From contig CAKOGP040001969.1 in assembly GCA_933822405.4 (NCBI GenBank), forward strand, positions 185,452 to 249,451: 64,000 bases of DNA. The letters are read 5' to 3'. The stretch's first letter is position 1; each line of letters begins with the position of its first letter. The translations under genes and the position numbers were made by a program. Shown here in pieces: positions 32,201-42,215 of the stretch. This stretch comes from Cylindrotheca closterium (Eukaryota; Bacillariophyta; Bacillariophyceae; Bacillariales; Bacillariaceae). The notes beneath the pieces were generated by a model that worked only from the letters and a program-made list of their open reading frames with translations, searched no databases and was not told where the DNA came from.

Positions 32201-32329
32201 AGCAAGAAGGCTAATAGTAGCTCAGCAAACCAGCAGTATCAGAATCACTTTTTGACGTGGGACAGTTTGGTGGAAGCCTCCTATTTGGCCCATGCTTCCC
32301 CCGAGAAGGACAGCATTTATGAATCCTAG
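29267..32329 (+). CDS. Mucin-like single-pass membrane protein with Ser/Pro/Thr repeats, 1020 aa
   Basis: The first ATG (29267) gives MKNVFRTIAIVVKSESINLS followed by a strongly hydrophobic run, a signal peptide. After about 100 residues comes a long Ser/Thr/Pro region; from about 30190 to 30720 it is an array of 12-residue units of the type PSESPSNQPTVS. Residues about 545-710 are a compact extracellular, membrane-proximal domain that I do not recognise. Residues about 722-742 (VTVLVPTAFCVLIISMIFLW) form the membrane helix, followed by RKRRR as stop-transfer. The cytoplasmic tail of about 270 residues is very acidic, then Ser/Thr-rich, ending FLTWDSLVEASYLAH. It probably sits in the plasma membrane as a glycosylated surface or wall-linked protein; adhesion is a guess. 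The repeat array shares the SESPS unit with the metalloprotease tail at the left edge. Confidence 0.8.
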   Translation: MKNVFRTIAIVVKSESINLSIFPLLYLLVFYIPLVSSMNDAPIWISKGVSSYSNQDLAGRRLAISPTLFRTTNVEGKKQKTSDILKELRYKHAILMPRKQTKKTSYSKKENGGPIRDWFPDVSWPISEPLAHPSPSMTPSSTTDVLDTSSPTFEDVVNTIVPTEITRFPSATPTTFMPTVITDVPTGYQPLSSSRPTATPSLTPVPTTESVPTMPPSKAALPTGSPLSPSPSESTSGLPTAQTSSVPSDTPSLTPSSIPMAPINTVTDRPSITDGADQISDAPVVATGTESPTNHPASDSTNPAALPTGPPLSPSPSESPSIWSTVIPSESPSNQSTASPSESSRNQPTNETSESPSNQPIVKPSESPSDKPTVSPSESPSNQPTLDPSESPSDKPTVKTSESPTNQPTVNPSESPSNQPTVNPSELPSNHPTVKTSESPSIQPTVSPSESPSIQPTVSPSESPSIQPTIGPTESPSIQPTTKPSTVASDVPSLPPSTTTSMPPTKAASHYPTSNAPTVAIGTESPSSMENTNPPDDSVANKRSLNGFELSLKPKQDRSTRGNAIDTDDLEPTIAAAMGSFFFSEFHSTWNNLQSIQLSVQARSDGTFGKNTTTSNDTRKSRRLSHDSHLTDDRRLLGSWIFVVSIGIASFDATTTTIPTSIEIDLSQKNALDQTLAIDSLFEEWNIPWTIYNVTMIGQFASSSSPPPSQMDENSSGTNAQVTVLVPTAFCVLIISMIFLWAQSHYRKRRRGGFPRFATSTSVMTKNSTSEASHDEPEITGSQEGPTTIFQSPTTTTTPEADEDDDDEDDDDEEIEIHFRYSKDHEEQREMVLFEDLDEFVWEISSSSSNPTDETTNSHDSDRSDSENNLPNRELSIIEEQSESSEHFEEALQYSHEQYGNDDEDEVDADAKSTQHKPMGSTSTRKKTSTIASITIPGFKPSPNTAMTRVDEVKRTESTTATTNTTTPPTKSSLKPAPSKKANSSSANQQYQNHFLTWDSLVEASYLAHASPEKDSIYES
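30190..30720 (+). repeat. 36-bp in-frame repeats coding SESPSxxPTVxP
   Basis: About 14 imperfect copies of a 36-bp unit (tctgaatcgccaagtaacca type) with no frame breaks. Neighbouring units are often nearly identical, a sign of ongoing slippage or unequal exchange. Confidence 0.9.
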
Positions 32330-32725
32330 ACTATATATTTCATAGTATAATATCAAAACGTATTTTTGAAATGCATCATTTGTCCTGGAACAACACTCTA
32401 ATTTGAAATACTGGTACATATCTTTCTTTTGTTTTCTTACCATGGTATGATAATTATACTGATCAATCAATTGCTGAATCATCCTTATACCGGAATCATC
32501 TTTATACCATGGTACCATAATAAACAACCTACAGTATTATTGCTCAAATCATTTGGTGTCATCTGGCGTATCTCCCCCAATAAAAATAAACCAATCCCCC
32601 AATATCATTGTCAACATCATCAAAAGCCGCTCATAATCATAATAACTCATCATCATCAACTGCAATCATAGCGACGAGAATACATATGCCTACAGTTTAT
32701 TCCTTCGTTGATTCGCATACATACA
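32330..32725. promoter_or_regulatory. Intergenic region upstream of HAD gene
   Basis: 396 bp of AT-rich DNA. taccatggta occurs at about 32440 and 32506. It holds the 3' flank of the membrane-protein gene and the promoter of the phosphatase gene. No gene seen. Confidence 0.4.
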
Positions 32726-33726
32726 ATGTCTTCTAGTGCCATCATGTCCTCTCGTGTCAGTGAATTCAAAATGATTGTTTTTGACAAAGACGGGACACTG
32801 GGAAATGACAAAGGTACACACAAACGATGGGTTCAACACATGACACGGCATTTAGAAATGGAGCTTGATTCATTGTGCACGATGCCATCATCGTCTGACG
32901 TCGCACAGCTGTCCAAAGAGGACATTCCTACTTTGATTGAATCCTTCCATGCGGCACTTGGATTCCGTTCGACGACTTCAAAAGGTGATGGCGGCGGGAT
33001 TCTGCTGCCGTCCGCACCTGTGACATCTGGTACATGGGCATCGATTTTGACAATTTGTGCCCATCAACTTCAGTCCATGGGGGTCCAAGATGCCTCCCAA
33101 AAAGTAAGGCAGTGGCACAACTCTATAAAAGGAGCGTTGCATGCGCAAGACCGACCTCTGATTGATGATTTACCATCACTCATGGTCAAACTAAAGAAAA
33201 CTTATGGATTCCACATAGCCATTTGTACCTCTGACGATCGATCATCCACGGATATTTGCGTGGAGAACTGGAACTTGACCGACGTTATTGATGTAAGAAA
33301 ACCTGAAGCGCAATCTATGTATGTTGCTTGAGATGCACTGCGTGGAAATCAACCTCAACGTTGTTTTTTTAAAATTCCTCACCTCGACGATGATTCATAA
33401 AATAGTATTCGATCTGTGGAGATGAAGTTTCGAATGGGAAGCCGAGCGGCGATCCTTTACTAGCACTATGCAATCAAGCTGCAATGCAGCCTTTTGAATG
33501 CATTGTCGTCGGTGATACAACGTCGGATACGGGCATGGCAAAAAACGCGGGTGCTGGATTGATGATCGGAGTATTATCAGGGAGTGGGACGAAGCAACAG
33601 CTACTGGCCTCTGGTGCGATTGTCGCATTGGAAGATGTTGGACGAATACCGGAGTACCTCGAGTCTCAAGTATATACTCAACAAGTAACTACAATTGGTC
33701 ACTGCGCTGCGACAAATTTTGATTGA
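32726..33726 (+). CDS. HAD-superfamily phosphatase (phosphoglycolate phosphatase-like), spliced, 295 aa
   Basis: Exons 32726-33292 and 33406-33726, joined across a 113-bp intron (GTAAGA ... AATAG) into 295 codons. The first ATG is at 32726; the open frame further up starts at TTG. All HAD motifs are there: motif I MIVFDKDGTL (nucleophile Asp and acid/base Asp), motif II CTSDD, motif III around NGKPSGDP (Lys), motif IV VVGDTTSDTGMAKNAG. A helical cap of about 120 residues lies between motifs I and II, typical of C1-cap enzymes such as phosphoglycolate and haloacid hydrolases. The reaction is Mg-dependent hydrolysis of a small phosphate ester; the substrate cannot be told. No clear transit peptide is seen. 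The junction reads VID|YSICGDE, which restores the strand before motif III. Confidence 0.87.
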
Positions 33727-34396
33727 CAAGAGCAAGGTTTCCATGTGACACCAACATAGGCCTATGAATACCGCAGTTGTGAGAATAATACAAGTGACAC
33801 CCTCGTCTGTTTCGTTGCCATCTGCCACTTAGATGCTAGCAAACTGGTCCATTTTACCTTACCAGAAAAGAATCCTCTGTAAAGTGCCCGTTGGTAGTAG
33901 AGGGAATCCAGAAGCGACAGAGCGAGAGAGAGAGAGAGACTTTTTTGTTGTTGGGTGTCGCAGTGGCTACTGTTACTCATTATTATATCCTAGATGCTCA
34001 TCTAGAGGCCGGAATGAATGAATGAATCGCTACTACAGCTTCAAGTATAGTCAATTCAAGTGACGCCTTGCATCTGTTTCATTGCCGCCCATCTGCCGTT
34101 TTCGACGCTACCTTGCAACTCCATTCAAGCGTACAGTATTTCTAATAATAAAAGATGAACTAACTACTGTATTTTATATATAATACTGAGTTATATTTAC
34201 ATATAAAAGATATTAGGAGGCCTAGGACTACTCCATAAAAAAACGCGCGCTGAGTATATATCAAGGGAACAAGAACAGAGGGAGGCTTCGACGTTTCACT
34301 TCCAATGACTTTTAACCAATCAATGAAACAATGAATCAATGAAACAATGAATCAATGAATCAATCACATCTGATTAGTACATTATTTCTTTCTTTT
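33727..34396. other. Intergenic region between convergent genes
   Basis: 670 bp with an AG run (33921-33940), a gaatgaat run (34013-34026), TA-rich DNA (34170-34215) and a caatgaaa/caatgaat array (34317-34365). No coding potential seen. Confidence 0.5.
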
Positions 34397-35683
34397 TTAT
34401 GCAATTGCAGCCACGGCCTTTTCAGCCGCATCGTCCAAATCATTGGCCGAGATCAATTGGAGACCAGACTCATTGAGCATTTTCTTGCCCTCATTGACCT
34501 TGGTTCCTTCGAGTCTCACAACGACGGGAATCTTGAGTTCGAGCGTCTTGCTAGCTTCAATGATACCCTGGGCGATCACGTCGCAACGCATGATACCACC
34601 AAAGATGTTGACCAAAATGGCCTTGACGGCCGGATCGGCGGTGATGATTTCAAAGGCAGCCGTGATTTGTTCCGTCGTGGCCGAACCACCGACGTCCAAA
34701 AAGTTGGCGGGTGTTCCACCCTTCATGCTGATAATGTCCATGGTGGCCATGGCAAGTCCGGCACCATTGACCATGCAACCAATGTCGCCTTCGAGACCGA
34801 TGTAGTTCAAATCGTGCTTGGTGGCAGCGACTTCACGGGAATCTTCTTGCGTAAAGTCGCGTTGGGCAAAGATATCCTTTTGTCGAAAGGAGGCATTGTC
34901 ATCAAAGCCAATCTTGGCATCGGCGGCAAGCAGATTGCCATCAAAGTCAACCGCCAGGGGGTTGACTTCGACCATGGTACAATCCTTTTCCACGAAAAGG
35001 TTGAAGAGAGCCCGGATTTGTTCTCCGGCGGCAGCCTTGTTGTCGGCAGCCACTTCCAGTCCATTGACAATGGTCTCAATGTCTGCTTCGGTAATCCCGC
35101 GTTGCAGATCGACGGGCACTTGGATGATCTTTTCGGGGTTGGATTCGGCCAAGTCTTCAATGCTGGTGCCTCCTTCGGCCGAGGCGATGATGAGGGCGCC
35201 TTGCGACGCACGGTCCATGATGATGCTAAAGTAACATTCCCGTGCCAATGCCATTTTCTTGGCAATCAGCAACGTATTGACGGGCTTTCCAGCCGGTCCG
35301 GATTGCTTGGTGACCAAGGTGCCTCCCAGCATTTTGGAAGCATATTCTTCCACTTCCGAAGTCTTGATGATGTGGACTCCGCCTTGGAGGCCATTGGTAA
35401 AGGCACCCAACCCGCGGCCCCCGGCTAGAATCTGAGACTTGATGACGACTTCTTCATCTCCAATTTGATTGGCGGCAGCGACAGCTTCTTCCACGGAGTG
35501 AGCGGCAATCCCAAAGGGAACGTTGACGCCGGCTTGTTCCATAATGGCCGAGGATTGGTATTCGTGCAAATTCAAAAAACGCTTGCTTTGAAAGTTGACC
35601 TTGTGGCATTTGCTGCTGCTGTTGCTAGCAGAAGCAGAAGCAGAAACAGAACGAAGGGAACGGGCAGCCAATCTGTGAAACAT
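34397..35683 (-). CDS. sucC: Succinyl-CoA ligase (succinate-CoA ligase) beta subunit, mitochondrial, 428 aa
   Basis: Intronless ORF with ATG at 35683. The first about 35 residues (MFHRLAARSLRSVSASASAS...) are rich in Arg and Ser and lack acids: a mitochondrial presequence. The mature part begins RFLNLHEYQS, the usual start of the beta subunit. The ATP-grasp domain includes VVIKSQILAGGRGLG and the metal-binding region EVNPLAVDFDGNLLAADAKI. The C-terminal CoA-ligase domain has MVNGAGLAMATMDI, NFLDVGGSA and VNIFGGIMRCDVIAQGI. The enzyme makes succinate and a nucleoside triphosphate from succinyl-CoA in the TCA cycle, paired with an alpha subunit that is not in this window. Nucleotide preference (ADP or GDP) cannot be read safely from sequence. 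Length is normal for the family. Confidence 0.97.
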   Translation of the reverse strand: MFHRLAARSLRSVSASASASNSSSKCHKVNFQSKRFLNLHEYQSSAIMEQAGVNVPFGIAAHSVEEAVAAANQIGDEEVVIKSQILAGGRGLGAFTNGLQGGVHIIKTSEVEEYASKMLGGTLVTKQSGPAGKPVNTLLIAKKMALARECYFSIIMDRASQGALIIASAEGGTSIEDLAESNPEKIIQVPVDLQRGITEADIETIVNGLEVAADNKAAAGEQIRALFNLFVEKDCTMVEVNPLAVDFDGNLLAADAKIGFDDNASFRQKDIFAQRDFTQEDSREVAATKHDLNYIGLEGDIGCMVNGAGLAMATMDIISMKGGTPANFLDVGGSATTEQITAAFEIITADPAVKAILVNIFGGIMRCDVIAQGIIEASKTLELKIPVVVRLEGTKVNEGKKMLNESGLQLISANDLDDAAEKAVAAIA

Positions 35684-37256
35684 TGTGGCGTATGTGATTT
35701 GTATCTGTCAAGACCTATGCAGTACAGTAATAATTGTTGTTGGACTTGACAATTGATTTGGACAACAACAAGGAGAAGGAAGATCCAAATCTGCCGGAAG
35801 AGGAGGGACAGATTGGGGGTACACTACTACTGCACGGGTTGAATTGATTTTTTGCATCCATTTCCATTTGAAAGGAGCGTTATTTCCGATTGTTTGCCTA
35901 CCATTTCTAGTTCTTTTCTACGGCATTCTATGAACACATGGTTCAATATATGTGCTAAAAAGGGTCTCCCCCATCCCCAAACGTCGAAGGATGGAAGAAG
36001 GCATTCATCCTTCTCCTTCTTTGACAAAACAGGGGGGAAGGAAGGACGTTCTCCTGATTTCAGATTGATGCCATATTGAATATGTTACTATTGATATAGA
36101 TATATCTCTGGATGACTCGCTCTGTGATGAATGAATGAATGAATGATTCATCAATCATCATAATCCATCCATCAATCATCCATCAATCATCCATCAATCA
36201 TGATCTTCAACATCATCGGCTGCAACAATTATAAAAGATCCTCCAATTTGATACAATGATGCGTGAGGTCATATGATCCACGATGATGATTTCGTGACAA
36301 CAAACACGTTCGTCCATACCGGTATGCATGTCGAATCGGTTCTTTGCTTTTATTGCTTAGGTATTTACCTGCGATGACGCAAAACATAACAAAACAAAAC
36401 AACACAAAACAAAGCTCAAAAAGTCTACCAAACCTTGTTATCAAGATCCCTTCCAAACCGATCTGAATCAATAAATCATTGTAGGTCAGCATCATACATA
36501 CATACTATTATTTTCACACCAACAGGATCAAGAACCACCACCACCACCACCACCACCACCACCCCAACAAACATCATCATCAACAACATTTGAATCAAAT
36601 GCTGCAACAACAGAAATACGGTCCAAATTTTTGTTGCAGGCAACAACGATGAGGCAACAACGATTCATTATTTGTCAAGAATGGGGTACTACTGTACGGT
36701 TCATCATTTGCAGATACAGTCTACTGTATGGAATTTGGGTATACGGTACTATACCGTAGTATTTTGACGAAAAAACCTTTATTACGGCGGTACAAAAAAC
36801 ACAACTCGTACCATATACTACTGTACAAATTCGTCTTAATTCCGGGGAGGGGGGTCATCCAGGCCGTTGATTCATTCATCAAACTTTGGGCCATCAAAAC
36901 GTCAACAAACCAATAAGGTGGAAACTTACACTTGCTTGTTGGAACATGGAGATGATGATGATGGTGAGGATGATGGTGAAGGTATCGGATCCTGATAAAA
37001 ATATTCATGATCGAGCAACAACAAGTGATGATAATGGCAATAATGACGATAATAATGCCTGTCTCTCTCGTTTGCTGCGGTGCCAATATAGTATATTGTC
37101 CCAACCGTACTACCGTTTTCTAGAAAGGTAATAGTAACTAATGATTATCAGGATTGAATGAATCAGACCAATCGCCTGCTAGATATCATAGATGATGAGG
37201 CATTCGTCGAGTGGCATTCATTGTGTACTACTAAATACTAAATGTAACACATATAT

Positions 37257-37291
<35 letters not shown>

Positions 37292-37355
37292 AGTCTTTTA
37301 TAGAAGCTATTAGCATCGTTACGTTCTTCTGCGATTCGAAAACGGACACAATCTC

Positions 37356-37391
<36 letters not shown>

Positions 37392-37697
37392 GAGATTGGC
37401 ATATATATCATGATGACATCCATCATGGTGATAAACTACACCGCATAGGGAATAGGAACAGTACAATAGGTACTGTAATAATAACAGGAATGCGAAAATA
37501 AGATCTAGGTATATCCTAGAGGTTATTGTTTGTAGGTTCTTAGCAAGCACCTTGCGAACAGTATTTACAATAATAATGTATCGCAGAGGTGAGGGATAAT
37601 ATTCATATTGATACAGTAATGATGATGGCCGATTTCCACCATTTGGTCAGTGCAAATAAAAAAGGCGCGAGATCTTTCCCCATTCTCCATACGCGCC
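35684..37697. other. 2-kb gene-free stretch with microsatellites
   Basis: Contains a gaatg/atcatccatca array (36126-36200), an (ACC) run (36533-36563), a (TCA) run (37259-37291) and the TA palindrome at 37350-37397. The 35684-35830 part is probably the succinyl-CoA ligase promoter. No supported ORF. Confidence 0.55.
37350..37397. repeat. 48-bp perfect palindrome around a TA run
   Basis: aatctcattat, a run of alternating TA, then ataatgagatt: the whole 48 bp is self-complementary. The non-TA arms (aatctca / tgagatt) exceed what a plain microsatellite explains. It could extrude as a cruciform. Confidence 0.9.
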
Positions 37698-39497
37698 TCA
37701 TCGCATTCTTCGAACATTGCGAAATTGCTTCGACACCTTCTCACGGGCCGCTTCGTCAGACACCACCTCCCATCGTCCAACATGATCAGCGGAGGGCTTC
37801 AGAAAGCGACCACCATTCTTTTGGATGCGTTCTACCAATTGAGATACTGTATTCTTTTTCTCTCCACGATCAGTGCGGTTATACTCGTCTGATAATGCAA
37901 TAACAAGCTCTCGTAGTCGTTGGTTACCTGGATTGTCCGGCCGTTGCCCAAACAAGACATCGTTTGGCCCGATCTGATCTACGACTACAACCTGCTTTGA
38001 TGACGATGCTCCTGCTGCTGCTGCAAAGGGGGGGAGCCCTGCAATGGAAGCACTGCTTGTGCTTGGTCGAGATCGACGACGACGCAAATTGCGGAAGAGC
38101 TGTGTGATCTTGACACGTTGTTCATCTGGCGATAGTTCCACCCATTGGATGTTTCTCATTTCATCCTCTGATGACATGGAATCTGCTTTCGAAACAGATT
38201 GAGGGTCTGGTTTTAGGAATCTACCTCCATGCCTGTGGACTTCATCGATGATTCCAGATACAATGGTCCGTCGATTGGAAATACTTCCATTCGCGTACGC
38301 TGTGGCATAAATGAGTGCCAAGGAATGCAGCCGTTCGTTGCCCACACCTTTGACTCTCTGACCCAAGGACAAGACATCGTTTTCATTGCCGCTGTTCGGT
38401 CCTGATGTGGCGTCATGACAGGATGGGTTCTGTTGGTGCGTTATAGAAGCATTGGTAGAAGGAATGCGCAATGATGCTTGTTGCCGTTGCTCCTTCTCTC
38501 GAAGAATTCGTCTCTGAAACCAAGCATTATGATGGTTCAAATCCATCTCACTCTCAAGGCCCGTCAAAGGCAGCGCTCCTCTGGTTATACCGTAGCTTGC
38601 AAGCAAATATTGACATTCTGTATGAGATCCCAAGTGTACACGAGATTTGACGCGCTCCTCATATGGCAGCATTGCAATGCATGCCTTGAGCACCAAGCAT
38701 TCAATGGAATTGCTGAAACATAGATGAAACCCATCAATTTTCATAGGAACAACGTTGTGGTACAAGTTTGTTGTTTCTGCGAACCCCGCCCCCTTCAAAT
38801 GGTCTTTATACTGTTCCACAAGATAGCTTACAACGACGGCGCCTTTGCTAATGTCAACCATTGTTTCAACACTGTTTGCGGAAGCGTAAAATCTAGCTCG
38901 CATCTCTGTACGGACAGTTGTCTTGGATCGAATGCCGGGAAACTCCAAATGAATCATTCGTCCTGATCGATCCCGAAATGGGCAGAACTGGAAGAAGCCT
39001 TCCAACAAACAGGATAGGTCATCTTGGTCCAAATCTTGTGCGGTGATGTCCCGAACCAAGCTCTCCTCACCAAAGAGGTCTTGTTTATGTTTGAAAAAGT
39101 TAATCAGCTTCTCAGCTGAATCTTTTGGTTTAAAATGGCTCGCTCGTAAGAAAGCCAACTGAAGTTCCCGATTGGAAACATACGATGGGTCTTGCCTTTC
39201 CGCTGATTCGTATGCAGTTCCTTTCTTCATACGATTAAGATGCATCTCCAGCCCAACCAGCAGATCGTTTTCATTTAAGTCAACTTCACCAGCAACTCCA
39301 TGAAGCAGTTCCTGTTCATGTTGAATCTCATCGAAGGTAAGATGCTTCATGCCTTCCATCAGAACGTCTTCATAATCGGAAACCCCTGGTACTGTTCGTT
39401 TCCGACTGCTATTCAATTGACTGGTGACGCCAAATCCGCCTGGGAAATTGATTCCGCAGAGGCATGATTTGCTTGGGGCTTCAACTGATGTGCTCAT
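37698..39497 (-). CDS. CRAL/TRIO-like protein with two DUF6824-type domains, paralog 1, 599 aa
   Basis: Intronless, with ATG at 39497 (MSTSVEAPSKS). Residues about 40-330 form the lipid-binding-like half: DPSYVSNRELQLAFLRASHF, LLEGFFQFCPFRDRSGRMIH, then VSYLVEQYKDHLKGAGF and SRVHLGSHTECQYLLASYGI. Residues about 370-475 begin NENDVLSLGQRVKGVGNERL and residues about 505-599 begin GPNDVLFGQRPDNPGNQRLR. Both end in basic helices (RRRRSR, RNVRRMR) and are tandem copies of the DUF6824-type module; the first has lost part of the DVLFGR signature. The protein could connect a lipid signal to DNA binding, but that is inference from domain types. It shares most of its sequence with the next gene, 958 bp away on the same strand. 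Confidence 0.82.
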   Translation of the reverse strand: MSTSVEAPSKSCLCGINFPGGFGVTSQLNSSRKRTVPGVSDYEDVLMEGMKHLTFDEIQHEQELLHGVAGEVDLNENDLLVGLEMHLNRMKKGTAYESAERQDPSYVSNRELQLAFLRASHFKPKDSAEKLINFFKHKQDLFGEESLVRDITAQDLDQDDLSCLLEGFFQFCPFRDRSGRMIHLEFPGIRSKTTVRTEMRARFYASANSVETMVDISKGAVVVSYLVEQYKDHLKGAGFAETTNLYHNVVPMKIDGFHLCFSNSIECLVLKACIAMLPYEERVKSRVHLGSHTECQYLLASYGITRGALPLTGLESEMDLNHHNAWFQRRILREKEQRQQASLRIPSTNASITHQQNPSCHDATSGPNSGNENDVLSLGQRVKGVGNERLHSLALIYATAYANGSISNRRTIVSGIIDEVHRHGGRFLKPDPQSVSKADSMSSEDEMRNIQWVELSPDEQRVKITQLFRNLRRRRSRPSTSSASIAGLPPFAAAAGASSSKQVVVVDQIGPNDVLFGQRPDNPGNQRLRELVIALSDEYNRTDRGEKKNTVSQLVERIQKNGGRFLKPSADHVGRWEVVSDEAAREKVSKQFRNVRRMR

Positions 39498-40454
39498 GCT
39501 CTATTCCTTTTTCTAATTCAGCCGTGTCTTAACTTCTAGGTTTCAAGGAAACTGTAATGTCAGCAGCGTTCTTAATGGGATGATGCTGAGATGCTGAGAT
39601 GCTGATGTGCTGGTGCGATGATGAAGGTTTGGTTTTAAAAATAGAAATCGATTCATATCTCATCGTGCGACGCGAGCTCGTTAGCAATAGAAACGCGGTG
39701 GGATTGATTGACGCAGTAGGCAAAGTTCTTCCGAAATCGGAAAATTACGAAAATCCCAATTAGTTCAATTTTACCGGTACTCGTACCCATATATACCGGG
39801 TATAGTATGTGTTCAGTCATTTAATGAATAAAAGGCTTCAAGAATAGAATGATACCGTCCCAAGAGTTCAGAGTAGGCCGTTTGGACAGAATGACAGACG
39901 AGTGCAGCTGGTACAAAGAACAAATGAGGGGGGACAACAAAGGGAGGGGGAGACGCGTATACCGGTATAGTAATAGCATGCCTAGGAATAGTGCCTCTAC
40001 AAGGAAAGTCTAAGCATAACAAAAAGGTGAAGGTAATTTCATTTTCAATCGTTCCTGTTGCAAAATTCAGCGGAACTTTTGCATACTTCCTCCCTCGAAA
40101 ATAGTATTTGAAGGATCTTAGTAGAAGCGACTCAATAGTAGTGGTGATTGTCGATCCGCCTATGAAAATTCAATTTCGTTTCCACTAATTAATCAACCAT
40201 TCACTTTTACCAACCCGCCAACGGCAACCATTTTATGCTACATAATATATGTATGCGTTCGACCGATTTGAAATTGCGAAATTGTATTATTCTACACTTT
40301 TTTAATAGCGGACCAAAACTATGGTTCAACACGTACACTAGCCTACTTTTTAGAAAAGTAAGTAAGTAAGTAAGGAAGGAAGGAATGAATGAATTGAATG
40401 AATTGAATGAATCACTGTACGTAGAATAATAGATCATCACACATGATGATTTTC
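39498..40454. other. Intergenic region between tandem paralogs
   Basis: 957 bp: the promoter of paralog 1, then DNA with ataccggtat words (39955-39967) and a taag/ggaa/gaatgaat array (40357-40412). No gene seen. Confidence 0.5.
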
Positions 40455-42215
40455 TCATCGCAATCGTCGCATATTACGAAATTGTTTGGACACCTTCTCA
40501 TGGGCCGCTTCATCGGATGCCACCTCCCATCTTCCATCATGATTAGCAGAGGGCTTTAAAAAACGACCCCCCCTCTTTTGAATATGTTTGATCAATTGCG
40601 ATACTGTATTCTTTTTCTTGCCGCGATCGGTGCGGCTGTATTCGTCGGATAGCCCCGCAACTATCTCTCGTAGTCGTTGGTTCCCTGGATTATCGGACCG
40701 TTGCCCAAACAAGACATCGTTTGGGCCAATATGTTCTAAAATTATCGGAGGCCTTGATAATGTTGGTGTATTTGAAAGACTGATGCACGTTCGAGAGCGT
40801 CGACGACGCAAATTGCGAAAGAGCTGCGTGACCTTGGCCCGTTGTTCATCTTGCGATAGTTCCACCCATGTGATCCTCCCTTCATCCTGTGACGACAATG
40901 AATCTGCTTGCGAAACAGATTGAGGGTCTGGCTTTAGAAATCTACCTCCATGCCTGTGGACTTCATCGATGATTGCAGATACAATGGTCCGTCGATTGGA
41001 AATACTTCCATTCGCGTACGCTGTGGCGTAAATGAGCGCCAACGAAAGCAGCCGTTCGTTTCCTAAAGTTTTGACTCTCTGACCCAAGGACAAGACATCA
41101 TTTTCATTGCCGCTGTTCGGGCCAGATGCGGTGTCATGGCTGGGTAGGTTATGTTGGGGCGTTGCAGGTGAACCAGAAGAAGGATTTGGGAATGATACAT
41201 GTTGCCGTTGCTCTTTCTCTCGAAGGATTCGTCTCTGAAACCAAGCATTATGATGGTTCAAATCCATCTCACTTTCGAGTCCCTTCAGAGGAAGAGCTCC
41301 TCTGGTTATGCCATAGCTTGCGAGTAAATATTGACATTCTGTGTGGGATCCCAAGTGTACACGCGATTTGACGCGTTCACGATGCGGCAGTATTGAAATG
41401 CACGTCCTGGTTACCATGCATTCTATTGGATTGCTATAACATATGTGTAATCCGTCAATCCTTATGGGGAGACCTTTCTGGAACAAGTTAAGTGCTTCGA
41501 GGAACCCCGCCCCTTTCAAATGATCTTTATACTGTTCCACCATATAAGATACGATGACAGTTCCTTTGCTGATGTCTACCATTGTTTCAACACTGTTTGC
41601 TGACATGTAAAATCTGGCTCGCAACTCTGTGCGGACAGCTGTCTTGGATCGAACGCCGGGGAACTCCAAATGGATCATTCGTCCTGATCGATCACGAAAT
41701 GGGGAGTATTGAAAATAGCCTTCCAACAAACAGGATAGGTCATCTTGGTCCAAATCTTGTACAGTGATGTCCCGAACCAAGCTTTCTGCACCAAAGAGGC
41801 CTTGTTTGTATCTAAAGAAGTTCATCAGTTTCTCAGCCGAAGCTTTTGGTTCAAAATGACTCGCTCGTAAGAAAGCCAACTGAAGTTCCCGATTGGAAAC
41901 ATAAGATGGGTCTTGCCTTTCCGCTGCTTCGTACGCAGTTCCTTCCTTCATGAGATTAAGATGTGTCTCTAACCCAAGAAGCAGGTCGTTGATCGTATTT
42001 TCATTCAGGTCAACTTCATTAGCAACTCCATGAAGCAATTCTTGCTCACGCTGAATCTGATCGAAAGAGAGATTCTTCATGCCTTCCATCAGCATGTCTT
42101 CATAATTGGAAACCCCGGGGAGTCTTATTCTTTTGCGGTTGCTTCCGCTTGGGGATGAGTTGTATCCGCAAAAACATGATGATGATTTTCTTGAGATTGC
42201 AACTGGTGTGCTCAT
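40455..42215 (-). CDS. CRAL/TRIO-like protein with two DUF6824-type domains, paralog 2, 586 aa
   Basis: Intronless, with ATG at 42215 (MSTPVAISRKSS). It aligns with the gene at 37698-39497 almost end to end: the N-terminal SCFCGYN against SCLCGIN, DPSYVSNRELQLAFLRASHF identical, SRVHLGSHTECQYLLASYGI identical, and both DUF6824-type modules (NENDVLSLGQRVKTLGNERL near residue 370; GPNDVLFGQRSDNPGNQRLR near residue 497). Differences cluster in the middle of the lipid-binding-like part (ALNLFQKGLPIRIDGLHICY) and in the linkers, and it has a three-residue insertion near residue 75 (ENTINDLL). A tandem duplicate, both copies intact and hence probably both used. Function unknown. Confidence 0.82.
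   Translation of the reverse strand: MSTPVAISRKSSSCFCGYNSSPSGSNRKRIRLPGVSNYEDMLMEGMKNLSFDQIQREQELLHGVANEVDLNENTINDLLLGLETHLNLMKEGTAYEAAERQDPSYVSNRELQLAFLRASHFEPKASAEKLMNFFRYKQGLFGAESLVRDITVQDLDQDDLSCLLEGYFQYSPFRDRSGRMIHLEFPGVRSKTAVRTELRARFYMSANSVETMVDISKGTVIVSYMVEQYKDHLKGAGFLEALNLFQKGLPIRIDGLHICYSNPIECMVTRTCISILPHRERVKSRVHLGSHTECQYLLASYGITRGALPLKGLESEMDLNHHNAWFQRRILREKEQRQHVSFPNPSSGSPATPQHNLPSHDTASGPNSGNENDVLSLGQRVKTLGNERLLSLALIYATAYANGSISNRRTIVSAIIDEVHRHGGRFLKPDPQSVSQADSLSSQDEGRITWVELSQDEQRAKVTQLFRNLRRRRSRTCISLSNTPTLSRPPIILEHIGPNDVLFGQRSDNPGNQRLREIVAGLSDEYSRTDRGKKKNTVSQLIKHIQKRGGRFLKPSANHDGRWEVASDEAAHEKVSKQFRNMRRLR

Noticed and set aside
34355..35428. 357-codon plus-strand ORF opposite the succinyl-CoA ligase gene
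   Set aside because: Antisense shadow; the minus-strand frame is an unmistakable full-length enzyme.
36533..37291. CRISPR-like or regulatory arrays at the (ACC) and (TCA) runs
   Set aside because: Plain trinucleotide microsatellites without spacers; CRISPR is not expected in this nuclear DNA.
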